DNA from: Alphaproteobacteria bacterium MarineAlpha11_Bin1
GTDB lineage: Bacteria; Pseudomonadota; Alphaproteobacteria; MPNO01; UBA830
NCBI GenBank assembly: GCA_002937455.1
Contig: PTJZ01000002.1
Span: 310,001 to 374,000 of the forward strand
DNA: 64,000 bases
Direction of reading: 5' to 3'
Shown: piece by piece, positions 1-7,344 of the stretch
How positions within the stretch are numbered: position 1 is the first letter of the stretch
Layout: every line of letters starts with the position of its first letter
Position numbers and translations under genes: made by a program
The notes under the pieces: generated by a model
Told to the model about the DNA's origin: nothing
The model's input: the letters and a program-made list of their open reading frames with translations, nothing else
The model's database searches: none

Positions 1-158
1 ACAACTCCACCGATCTCCGGATTTTGTAGGCCTGCAGACTGCGACGCCACCGCATGAGCCGTCTGGATTGGGACCGTTAGCACATGGCTTTTGCCACTGA
101 CCACCTCTTCCGCAACGAAAGGCGAAATTAGGCCGATTGTAGGTGTTATATATTGAGG
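1..158 (-). other. Left-edge stretch, possible start of a further minus-strand gene
   Basis: Reading the minus strand past the stop of the cytochrome b gene at 159, the same frame stays open to the window edge and has plausible amino-acid content, ending in residues like PIQTAHAVASQ. It has no ATG start and no convincing ribosome binding site; only GTG codons are available. It may be the 5' end of another gene of the redox operon, or chance. It is too short to assign. Confidence 0.2.
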
Positions 159-974
159 TCACAGCGAGTAGGAGTAAACAAGAATGATGTGCCAGAGAGA
201 CATCACAAAAACTAGAATGGAGAGCGGCAAGTGGAGCAGAAGCCACTTTTTCATAACGTCTTGGCGGGCATAATGTTCATCGACCAAGCATTTACGTTCC
301 GCGAGGGTCTGAATTTTGTTTAAAAACTCTTCCTCAGACCCACTTAGATATCGCCTGACGCTATCCAAGTGTCGCGCAAGCCATGCCTTATCAGAATTAC
401 CTCCTATTATGTATGACCAATAAAATCTTGGACGCCTAAAATACCAACCGAGGGTTTGTGAATAATGCTCTTGAAGCGTTGTTTCGCCACATTCCTCAGC
501 ACAAGCGATTAGCGTCTTTTCAACCTGGTCTCTTAAATGAAATATTTCTTCGGGTATCTTTTCGTAAATAATTTCTATACCCGTATTAGTCAGACGTTTA
601 GGAAAGTATAGTGTAATGAAAACACCCACTATCCCTGTTAAGCTAACGAGCCAGAAACCTAGGGCGAGCAGTTGCTCGTAAAGACCAACCGGCCAGAAGG
701 TGCCGGCGTGGATAATAAAAAATGCAATTGTAAGGATGCCAACCGTAACATGAAGAGCAAACCAAACCCGAGCCAAGCCTAAATTAAATGCCGAGAGGCG
801 TTTCCGGACATTAAAAATCAAAAGAAAGATGATGGCGGTGGCGAGAGACCAGCCGCTAATTACTTTTGGGTTTTTTAATTCAAGCTCCGCTTGTGCTTGC
901 CAATAGAACACTGCAAAAAAAACTACTGCTGAGAGGAGTGCCGGCATCAGTAATCTAGACAGCATGTCTCTCAT
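159..974 (-). CDS. Cytochrome b-like integral membrane protein
   Basis: A 271-residue protein with four or five predicted membrane segments (about 8-28, 40-57, 70-90, 100-125, 245-268). Two of them carry a histidine pair 14 residues apart: LHVTVGILTIAFFIIH near residue 75 and HLPLSILVFVMSLWH near 248. This pattern is expected for a bis-histidine b-heme four-helix bundle of the cytochrome b/ferric reductase type. A soluble loop of about 115 residues, rich in charged and aromatic residues, separates the last two helices. The gene starts 15 bases after the stop of the cyclic-nucleotide/ferredoxin gene, so it is probably cotranscribed and acts as the membrane anchor passing electrons between that cytosolic ferredoxin and the periplasmic cytochrome c. 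An in-frame ATG three codons downstream is an alternative start. The role as a quinone or cytochrome c reductase is inference. Confidence 0.7.
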   Translation of the reverse strand: MRDMLSRLLMPALLSAVVFFAVFYWQAQAELELKNPKVISGWSLATAIIFLLIFNVRKRLSAFNLGLARVWFALHVTVGILTIAFFIIHAGTFWPVGLYEQLLALGFWLVSLTGIVGVFITLYFPKRLTNTGIEIIYEKIPEEIFHLRDQVEKTLIACAEECGETTLQEHYSQTLGWYFRRPRFYWSYIIGGNSDKAWLARHLDSVRRYLSGSEEEFLNKIQTLAERKCLVDEHYARQDVMKKWLLLHLPLSILVFVMSLWHIILVYSYSL

Positions 975-989
975 TCCGAAATACTCAAT

Positions 990-2645
990 TCACTCGTTAA
1001 AATCACGGAAATCGATGCGGGATAGAGCATCATGAGGACATGCTCGAACGCAAGCAGGACCTCCAGGGATCCCTGCACACAAATCGCATTTCGTAGCTTT
1101 AACAATTGGTTGGCCACCGGCATCAGAGGTATCAAGCACGACTGCGCCGTTTTTGCCGCGGATAGGAACCATAACTATATTTTTATATGGACACGAGTTT
1201 GCGCATGTTGCGCACCCAATACAGGTATCGTCATTGATCAGTACACTGCCAGTTTCCATTGATCGATGGATTGCACCCGTCGGACAGCCAATCATGCAAA
1301 CTGGGTCTTTGCAATGCATACACGCGTTGGCAACCATCTTCCGGTCAAAGATCTCACCTTCCCTTCGGAACCTCGGATTTCCGCCATGGGTCGATGCGCA
1401 CGCCCTAACGCAATCATCACACCGCATACACTTATCTAGGTCGATTACCATCGACTGAGTGCCGTTCATGTAACGCTTATCTAAAGCCCATTCCATCACC
1501 GCAGCGTCTGAGAGGGTTTGTTCAATGGCAGCGAAGGTTTGTGAGAAGGAGGTGTCCGTGATTTGGGGGAACACGTGCCGTTCCAGTACTGTAACGGGTA
1601 TTCTTATGACATCGACGTAACCTAAAGCAGATATCGAGTGCTGGAGTTTGAACTCTCCGTGGTGTCCACCCTTCCAAGACTTGTAAAGTTCGTCCAAACC
1701 AAACATATCTCCTGCGCCAAGATATGTTAGAGTTTTTACCCCATTTCCGAATTTTTTCGAGACACGAGCGAAACCCGCCCTAACGACAAGCAATCCGTCA
1801 GGGTAATCGCCCTCTTTTGCAATAAATGGCTCGTCGAGCTTCGCCTTGTTAAAGGACACGTGCCAGTCAAAACCGCCATAGGTCTCAAATAAACATTCCC
1901 TCGCCAGATCGGCAAAGTGTTGCTCCTCAAGGCCTTTTAGAAGCGGAATTTGCCGAAGGTAACTATCAAGCGCCGTCGACCGGTATAATTCATTTATTTT
2001 GTTCCGCCAGTCGCGATCCACTTTCATAATATCTCGAAGACCTTGCCATCGCATCTCCATTACGACAGCCGGCTGCTCCGCAAAAATAGTGACTGATCGG
2101 GGAACACGACCTAAGGCAGCTAGCTCACCAAAAAATGTGCCTTCTGACAGTCGCACTATATCCTTTCCATCAATGATGGCGGGAACATCTTGCAAAAATG
2201 CACCCCGTGTTCCCGGATCACCATCGCCGGCGCCTCGCCTTTGGTAACGTTCGGTATCTCTTTTCTCCGCAACGTTGCGCTCACCGAACAGTGTTTTCAA
2301 TCGCGGTAATACCCCGATACGGTCTTCCTTTACCCGACCTAACTGCTCTTCGGGAATACCAGGAGCTCGAGCAATGAGAAGCTCTCCCTCAAGGATCAAA
2401 AACGCGGAATTACCGTAATCACCCTCACGCACTACTATTTCACCGGGCGCGTAGCGGTTGACCCGCATGTCGTAGCGGACGAGACCTTCCAGCGGTGCAG
2501 AGCGTGGAAAAGCATCGGCGTCCAACTCTTTTATTTCCGCCCTATTCATCAATAGAGCGAAATCGTCATCCGACATTTCCGCATCGAAAGCAGCATCCCA
2601 TCTGGTTGGCCGGTCGATGTGCTCGTGTGTAACGGTTTCGTTCAT
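990..2645 (-). CDS. Cyclic-nucleotide-binding domains fused to four-cluster 4Fe-4S ferredoxin
   Basis: A protein of about 551 residues. Residues 60-205 form a cNMP-binding domain with an intact phosphate-binding cassette (FGEL, then PRS about ten residues on), interrupted by an insertion of about 50 residues. Residues 233-360 form a second cNMP-like domain whose cassette is degenerate (FGLDELYKSWKGG, no Pro-Arg). The C-terminal 150 residues hold sixteen cysteines in four groups: CMRCDDCVRAC, CMHC KDPVCMIGC, CIGCATCANSC and CDLC with CVRAC. This is the layout of DmsB/NrfC/HybA-type electron-transfer subunits with four [4Fe-4S] clusters. No signal peptide is seen, so it is probably cytosolic. 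It lies between cytochrome c and cytochrome b genes on the same strand. No DNA-binding domain is present, so it is not a Crp-type regulator. An in-frame TTG at 2660 is an alternative start; neither start has a clear ribosome binding site. Confidence 0.85.
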   Translation of the reverse strand: MNETVTHEHIDRPTRWDAAFDAEMSDDDFALLMNRAEIKELDADAFPRSAPLEGLVRYDMRVNRYAPGEIVVREGDYGNSAFLILEGELLIARAPGIPEEQLGRVKEDRIGVLPRLKTLFGERNVAEKRDTERYQRRGAGDGDPGTRGAFLQDVPAIIDGKDIVRLSEGTFFGELAALGRVPRSVTIFAEQPAVVMEMRWQGLRDIMKVDRDWRNKINELYRSTALDSYLRQIPLLKGLEEQHFADLARECLFETYGGFDWHVSFNKAKLDEPFIAKEGDYPDGLLVVRAGFARVSKKFGNGVKTLTYLGAGDMFGLDELYKSWKGGHHGEFKLQHSISALGYVDVIRIPVTVLERHVFPQITDTSFSQTFAAIEQTLSDAAVMEWALDKRYMNGTQSMVIDLDKCMRCDDCVRACASTHGGNPRFRREGEIFDRKMVANACMHCKDPVCMIGCPTGAIHRSMETGSVLINDDTCIGCATCANSCPYKNIVMVPIRGKNGAVVLDTSDAGGQPIVKATKCDLCAGIPGGPACVRACPHDALSRIDFRDFNE

Positions 2646-2747
2646 TGCATCAGTAGCCAAAACATCTGTTGGTCAATAGAAAATCGTGCGCAAATATCTA
2701 TTTGCCTATAATTTCTCGGCAAATCAAAAGAGCCAATGCTCTGACAG

Positions 2748-3656
2748 CTACTTAAACTTGGTCGGCAATTTCGAGCCGACTAATCCCAACAAATCTTTCC
2801 CTTTTATGGCTTTAGTGAAAGCCCTTCCCTCGGACATTGACGGCGACTTAAGCAGTTTTGCCGCTTCCGGTAGTTTTGACAAAACTGCAGTAGCGTTCGC
2901 GATACGTTTTTTCTGCGCTGCCGTATACTTCGGGTCACTCGTTTTAGCTATTGCGGCCGAGGCGCTTACTAAAGCCGCAGCTTGTCCTACTACAAAAAGA
3001 TGCGCCAATTGCGGTTTGGTCATCTCTTTATTTTTTGTAACATCTGGTGGGTAGAAACGATGGCGTACGGACCCATTATAGTATTTGACCAGTTCAAAGT
3101 TAGGATTGAGAGGGTGACCATTTTTGAGCATTTTCGCGGCATGCTCTCCCGATAGCTTTGGGTTCGCAAGTCCATGACACGACATGCAATTGGATGCGAC
3201 GTCGAAAATTTCTTGTGGCCAAATCATTCCAGCAGCTGCGGCAGCCTTCCGGCGTTTAGCCTTATGTTCTGGCGTTTCTTGTCCTCTCTTTACTCCTGGT
3301 CCACCGTAGTTGTTGTGGACTGAGATCCATTTCGACGCAGCCCCGTGGCAACTCTCGCAAGAGGGGCCACTTATCGGCTTAAGTTTCTTCTTTTTGGCGA
3401 CAGCCGTATAATGACAGGTGGCACAGGTTTTGGACTTTTTCATCCTTTTTTCGCCAATCGATTTGACAATCTTTTTGGCGATTTTGTTTTTATGTATCTT
3501 TTTGAATGATGAGAAGTGTTTGGTGCCCTTCCAAACTCCAAAAGATGCTCGATGGCATTTGCCACATTTATCAGCTCCAACGTAGCTTGGTTGCGCCTCC
3601 GCACCACCGACCATCGCTGTGAAAAATATAGCTAAAAACGTTAGAGCGACTTTCAT
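2748..3656 (-). CDS. Tetraheme cytochrome c, cytochrome c554-like
   Basis: A 302-residue exported protein. The start at 3656 is chosen because it follows AAAGGGA and gives a clean signal peptide (about 1-21, ending GGAEA). Four CxxCH heme sites are visible: CGKCH at 31, CATCH at 78, CESCH at 100 and CMSCH at 157. The spacing and the extra histidines resemble the cytochrome c554/multiheme family. The mature protein is very lysine-rich. The C-terminal third has no heme motif and looks helical. It leads a minus-strand operon with the cyclic-nucleotide/ferredoxin and cytochrome b genes, so it is likely the periplasmic electron carrier of that module. The redox partner is unknown. The longer open frame to 3728 adds residues without signal-peptide character. 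Confidence 0.8.
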   Translation of the reverse strand: MKVALTFLAIFFTAMVGGAEAQPSYVGADKCGKCHRASFGVWKGTKHFSSFKKIHKNKIAKKIVKSIGEKRMKKSKTCATCHYTAVAKKKKLKPISGPSCESCHGAASKWISVHNNYGGPGVKRGQETPEHKAKRRKAAAAAGMIWPQEIFDVASNCMSCHGLANPKLSGEHAAKMLKNGHPLNPNFELVKYYNGSVRHRFYPPDVTKNKEMTKPQLAHLFVVGQAAALVSASAAIAKTSDPKYTAAQKKRIANATAVLSKLPEAAKLLKSPSMSEGRAFTKAIKGKDLLGLVGSKLPTKFK

Positions 3657-3813
3657 CGAAATATCCCTTTCGTCGTCCCCCGCACCAGAACCATGAGGCA
3701 AGGGATAGTCTAAACTCCAGAATGTCAACGCTATCCGCTAGTTACGCCTGCTGACAATCAATGATAAATCACGAATTGAAAGTCGTTGCAACAATAAGGT
3801 CGAATCCGACGAT

Positions 3814-3847
3814 AACAAGGAATCGGCTCATCAAACTTACCCTTGTT
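3814..3847. repeat. Short inverted repeat upstream of the cytochrome c gene
   Basis: AACAAGG (3814-3820) and CCTTGTT (3841-3847) form a 7-base inverted repeat with a 20-base spacer, in the gap between the ThDP-enzyme stop and the cytochrome c start. A GATAAC/GTTATC pair flanks it imperfectly. There is no T-run, so it is a weak candidate for a terminator. It could be an operator, or chance. Confidence 0.2.
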
Positions 3848-3936
3848 CCACGTTATCATCGTGGATCCAAGATAGCGGCAGAAACGGTATAATTATTCGG
3901 TTATTTTATAACATTAATTTTAATCTTCCAGACGTT

Positions 3937-5601
3937 TTAAATAGGAACTGACACAGCACCGAGACGGTCAGATAATTTCACATTCTCCCCATAATCAACG
4001 GGAATGGAAATCAACGCCGGGCCCTCCTGCGAGAACGCCTCCTCGAGATACGGAATAATTTGGTCTGTCGCATTCACCTTTTTTCCCCACATCCCAAAAC
4101 TCTCTGCGAGAGTTTCAAAATTTGGATTTGTGAACTCGAGATCTGAGTGTTTCCCACCGAACCCATTTTGTTGCTTCCACTTTATTAATCCGTATTCACC
4201 ATCTTCCCAAACCATGGCAACGATATTGAGTTTCCGCCTCACCGCAGTCTCCAAATCCTGAACATTCATCATGAAACCGGCGTCCCCTGAGATCGACAAA
4301 ACCCGACGTTCAGGAAAGGCAATCTTTGCCCCTATGGACCCGGGCATAGCGAATCCCATAGTACAGAAACCATTGGAAATTAAGCAGGTATTCGGCTCGA
4401 CACATTGAAAATAACGTGAAATCCACATTTTATGGGCACCCACATCAGAAAGAAGGATATCTTCATCACTGAGCACCTCACGAACATCCCAAAGAATCTT
4501 TTGCGGCTTTACAGGTACAGATTTATCATCTTTTTCTGCAGCAAAATCTTGAGTGAGGGTATTTCGAAGTTCTGAACGACTATTTACGTCGAACAATGGC
4601 AATCTACCTCCGAATTTTTCATTTAGTAGTTCGTTTATCTGCCATAGCGCATCCGCAAGATCACCTATAACCTCGACATCAGGTTGATAGTCTTTATCCA
4701 CCTCAGCTTCCCAGAAATCGATATGAATAATTCTTTTTGTATCTTGATTTTTCCGGTTCCACGCTGATGGGGAGTATTCGACAAGGTCGTAGCCGCAAGA
4801 AATTACAAGATCAGCTTCGTCAAACGCGAGGTTGTTATAGTCACCTGAACCGAGACCCATTGTATAAAGGCAGTGGTCATCATTCATCGAAATTGCACCT
4901 TTGCCCATAAAGGTATTAACAACACCGATCCCTGTTTTCTGTGCGAGGCGGGAGAGTTGGGACGCTGCACGCTTTCTGATCGCCCCGTTGCCTGCAAGAA
5001 TTATAGGGTTTTTTGCTTTCCCAATTAGCTCAACTGCATGCGCGATCGCTTTGTGATCGGCGGCCGGGCGCCTCACTTTAATAGGAGTTAAAGGAGCATC
5101 ATCAACCTCCAATTTCGCAATATCCTCTGGAAGCTCAATTACAGTTACACCCGGTTTCTCAGAGACCGCAACTTTGAAGGCTTTTCGTATGACCTCAGTG
5201 ATGTTACCCGCGGAGAGAATAGACTGAGACCACTTAGAAATCGGTCTCATCATCGCAACCGAATCCATATTCTGGTGACTTTCTTTGTGAAGTCGCTTTG
5301 TCGAGCCTTGACCAATAATTGCAACCACTGGCGCTCGATCCATATTAGCGTCAGCAAGTCCAGTGACCAGATTTGTAGCGCCCGGACCGAGGGTCGCAAG
5401 ACAGACTCCTGCTTTGCCGGTAAGTCTTCCATAGGCATCTGCGGCAAAAGCCGCAGCTTGCTCGTGACGACATAGAACGAAATCTATTTCGGATTCATTC
5501 AGAGAGATCATTACATCAGCATTTTCCTCACCGGGAACACCGAAGATGCGCTCTACACCCTCTGCCTCGAGACATTTCACAAATAAATCAGAAGCTTTCA
5601 T
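3937..5601 (-). CDS. ThDP-dependent enzyme, acetolactate synthase large-subunit-like
   Basis: A 554-residue protein with the three-domain fold of pyruvate-processing thiamine diphosphate enzymes. The N-terminus has the GVPGEEN motif and the catalytic glutamate in CRHEQAAAFAADAYGR; the C-terminus has the cofactor and metal site SGDAGFMMN followed by ELETAVRR-like residues. The usual GDG is GDA here. It converts pyruvate or another 2-oxo acid to an acyloin, or decarboxylates it; substrate cannot be decided. No regulatory small subunit (ilvN/ilvH) is adjacent, which argues against the biosynthetic enzyme. It lies 19 bases downstream of an aldehyde dehydrogenase on the same strand and has a good ribosome binding site (AAGGGGGA). 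The pairing suggests that one enzyme makes an aldehyde which the other oxidises. Possible relatives with other chemistry include benzoylformate decarboxylase-like enzymes. Confidence 0.8.
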   Translation of the reverse strand: MKASDLFVKCLEAEGVERIFGVPGEENADVMISLNESEIDFVLCRHEQAAAFAADAYGRLTGKAGVCLATLGPGATNLVTGLADANMDRAPVVAIIGQGSTKRLHKESHQNMDSVAMMRPISKWSQSILSAGNITEVIRKAFKVAVSEKPGVTVIELPEDIAKLEVDDAPLTPIKVRRPAADHKAIAHAVELIGKAKNPIILAGNGAIRKRAASQLSRLAQKTGIGVVNTFMGKGAISMNDDHCLYTMGLGSGDYNNLAFDEADLVISCGYDLVEYSPSAWNRKNQDTKRIIHIDFWEAEVDKDYQPDVEVIGDLADALWQINELLNEKFGGRLPLFDVNSRSELRNTLTQDFAAEKDDKSVPVKPQKILWDVREVLSDEDILLSDVGAHKMWISRYFQCVEPNTCLISNGFCTMGFAMPGSIGAKIAFPERRVLSISGDAGFMMNVQDLETAVRRKLNIVAMVWEDGEYGLIKWKQQNGFGGKHSDLEFTNPNFETLAESFGMWGKKVNATDQIIPYLEEAFSQEGPALISIPVDYGENVKLSDRLGAVSVPI

Positions 5602-5620
5602 TTTTCCCCCTTAAAATTTT

Positions 5621-7018
5621 TTAGGTAATGGCCTTTGACCGCCAAACCATCATTTTTTCTATTTGCATTTCGTGAATAGTATAAGGGATCCCTCCCACAC
5701 CATGACCAGATGTTCTAGCTCCAGCAAACGGCATCCAATCGACTCGAAAGGCGGTATGTTCATTGACCATTACCGCCGTAGCATCCAGATGTTGATAGCA
5801 ATGCATTGCTGTTTCCAAACTCTCAGTGAAAACAGCGGCTTGAAAACTAACGGGCAAACTATTTGCCTCACTGATCGCATTGTCTATTTCAGAGTAAGGA
5901 TAGATGCTGACCACTGGCCCGAAAACCTCTGAGGTAGAGACTTTAGCGTCACGACTTGCTCCAACGAGGACTGTCGGCTCATAGCAAGTATCAGAGAGTT
6001 TATTACCCCCTGCCTTGATGATTGCACCCCCTTTGGACGCTTCAGCCACCCAATCCGCGACCCTTTGACATTCCCGCGCATTGATAAGTGGGCCGACCTC
6101 TGTCTCTATGTCAGTCGGATCTCCGACCTTTAGTTTTTGGGCCGCTTGGGCAAGTTTATCGGCAAAGATATGAACAATAGTTTCATCGCAGAATACTCTC
6201 TGTACCGATACACAGACCTGTCCGGCATGGTAAAATCCACCCTTGGCTATACGAGTAATGGCATCTTCGATATCAGCGTCTTTTGCAATGATAACCGGCG
6301 CAACACCTCCGTGTTCTAGTGCGCACCGTGTTCCAGGCGAAAGCTTCGATTTAAGCATCCAACCTACTCTGGATGAGCCGATAAAGCTAAAGAATGAAAC
6401 CCTTGGGTCGGAAACCAGCTTCGTCGCGAGCTCGGTGTGTTCAGGAATAACAATTTGTGCCCAACCTGCCGGCAAACCAGCTTCCTGCAAAATTTCTATG
6501 AACGTTTTACAACTCAGGGGAGTGGAAGCTGCAGGTTTGACCAACACAGGACAGCCTGCCGCGATCGCTGGCGCGACCTGATGAACTATTAGATTGAAGG
6601 GATGATTAAAAGCACTAACAGCCACCACTACTCCGATGGGCTCTAATTGCGTAAATGCTACCCGCGATTCGGAATTCTGATCGAGTTGCATTGGTATAAC
6701 ATTGCCACCTGTCGAGCGAAGTTCCTCGATACAGCATTCGACACCGTCCGCCGCACGATCAACCTCCACCAATGAGTCGAGCAGTGGTTTCCCGCCCTCT
6801 TGGGCAGCGCAAACTGCAATGCTCTCGCGCCGCTCCCTGATGATTTCAGCTACACGGCGTAATATCTCTATCCTTTTGCTTTTCTTTATCCAAGATGATC
6901 GATCCGAAAATAATGAATGCGCAGAGGACAGCATTGCTTCGATCGCTGGGCCATCGACTGTTTTGATGCTACCTATGATCTGATCGTCATAGGGCGCATT
7001 AATTTCCAAAATGGACAT
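5621..7018 (-). CDS. NAD(P)-dependent aldehyde dehydrogenase
   Basis: A 465-residue member of the aldehyde dehydrogenase superfamily. Visible landmarks are the FNHPFNL cofactor-site segment, KPAAST, FIGSSRVGW, the general-base region LEHGGVAP (Glu followed by HGG rather than the common LGG), the catalytic cysteine in GQVCVSVQR, and EVFGPVVS. It oxidises an aldehyde to a carboxylic acid. The ATG at 7018 has a GGTGGG-type ribosome binding site just upstream; a GTG at 7027 is a weaker alternative. It is first in a two-gene unit with the ThDP enzyme, which follows after 19 bases. Substrate is unknown; the subfamily resembles lactaldehyde/glyceraldehyde-type dehydrogenases. Confidence 0.85.
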   Translation of the reverse strand: MSILEINAPYDDQIIGSIKTVDGPAIEAMLSSAHSLFSDRSSWIKKSKRIEILRRVAEIIRERRESIAVCAAQEGGKPLLDSLVEVDRAADGVECCIEELRSTGGNVIPMQLDQNSESRVAFTQLEPIGVVVAVSAFNHPFNLIVHQVAPAIAAGCPVLVKPAASTPLSCKTFIEILQEAGLPAGWAQIVIPEHTELATKLVSDPRVSFFSFIGSSRVGWMLKSKLSPGTRCALEHGGVAPVIIAKDADIEDAITRIAKGGFYHAGQVCVSVQRVFCDETIVHIFADKLAQAAQKLKVGDPTDIETEVGPLINARECQRVADWVAEASKGGAIIKAGGNKLSDTCYEPTVLVGASRDAKVSTSEVFGPVVSIYPYSEIDNAISEANSLPVSFQAAVFTESLETAMHCYQHLDATAVMVNEHTAFRVDWMPFAGARTSGHGVGGIPYTIHEMQIEKMMVWRSKAIT

Positions 7019-7344
7019 CTTACCCACCGTGTACTGTTTATCCCTCGAGGCAGGACCCTCTCTCGCCTAAGAATAATCTTAGGTTGGAGAGAAAGTAGCT
7101 TAGCATGCGCAGTTTACGCTCGTCGATCTCATGAATCAGGTTTTTTGTTTGCCCCTCTCCATACTATAAAACTAAAAGAGTTGAACAACAGTTATTAAGC
7201 TTAAACATTCATCATTCTTAAACGGTAATCAACGAAGCACTTATGCGCAAAAAACACGAACCTATTCAAGAGTGGACCTCAACAGCCGCATATCATTACA
7301 ATTGATGGCAAGCAAAACGTGAGCCAAGGACAAAAATTAGATTG
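7019..7344. promoter_or_regulatory. Divergent intergenic region between aldehyde dehydrogenase and cyclase
   Basis: About 325 bases separate two divergently transcribed genes, so both promoters must lie here. I see no convincing RNA gene or strong palindrome. An AAGGA at 7326-7330 is the candidate ribosome binding site of the cyclase gene. Confidence 0.4.

Noticed and set aside
1032..2247. Plus-strand open frames across the cyclic-nucleotide/ferredoxin gene
   Set aside because: They are opposite-strand shadows of a gene with clear domains and cysteine motifs.
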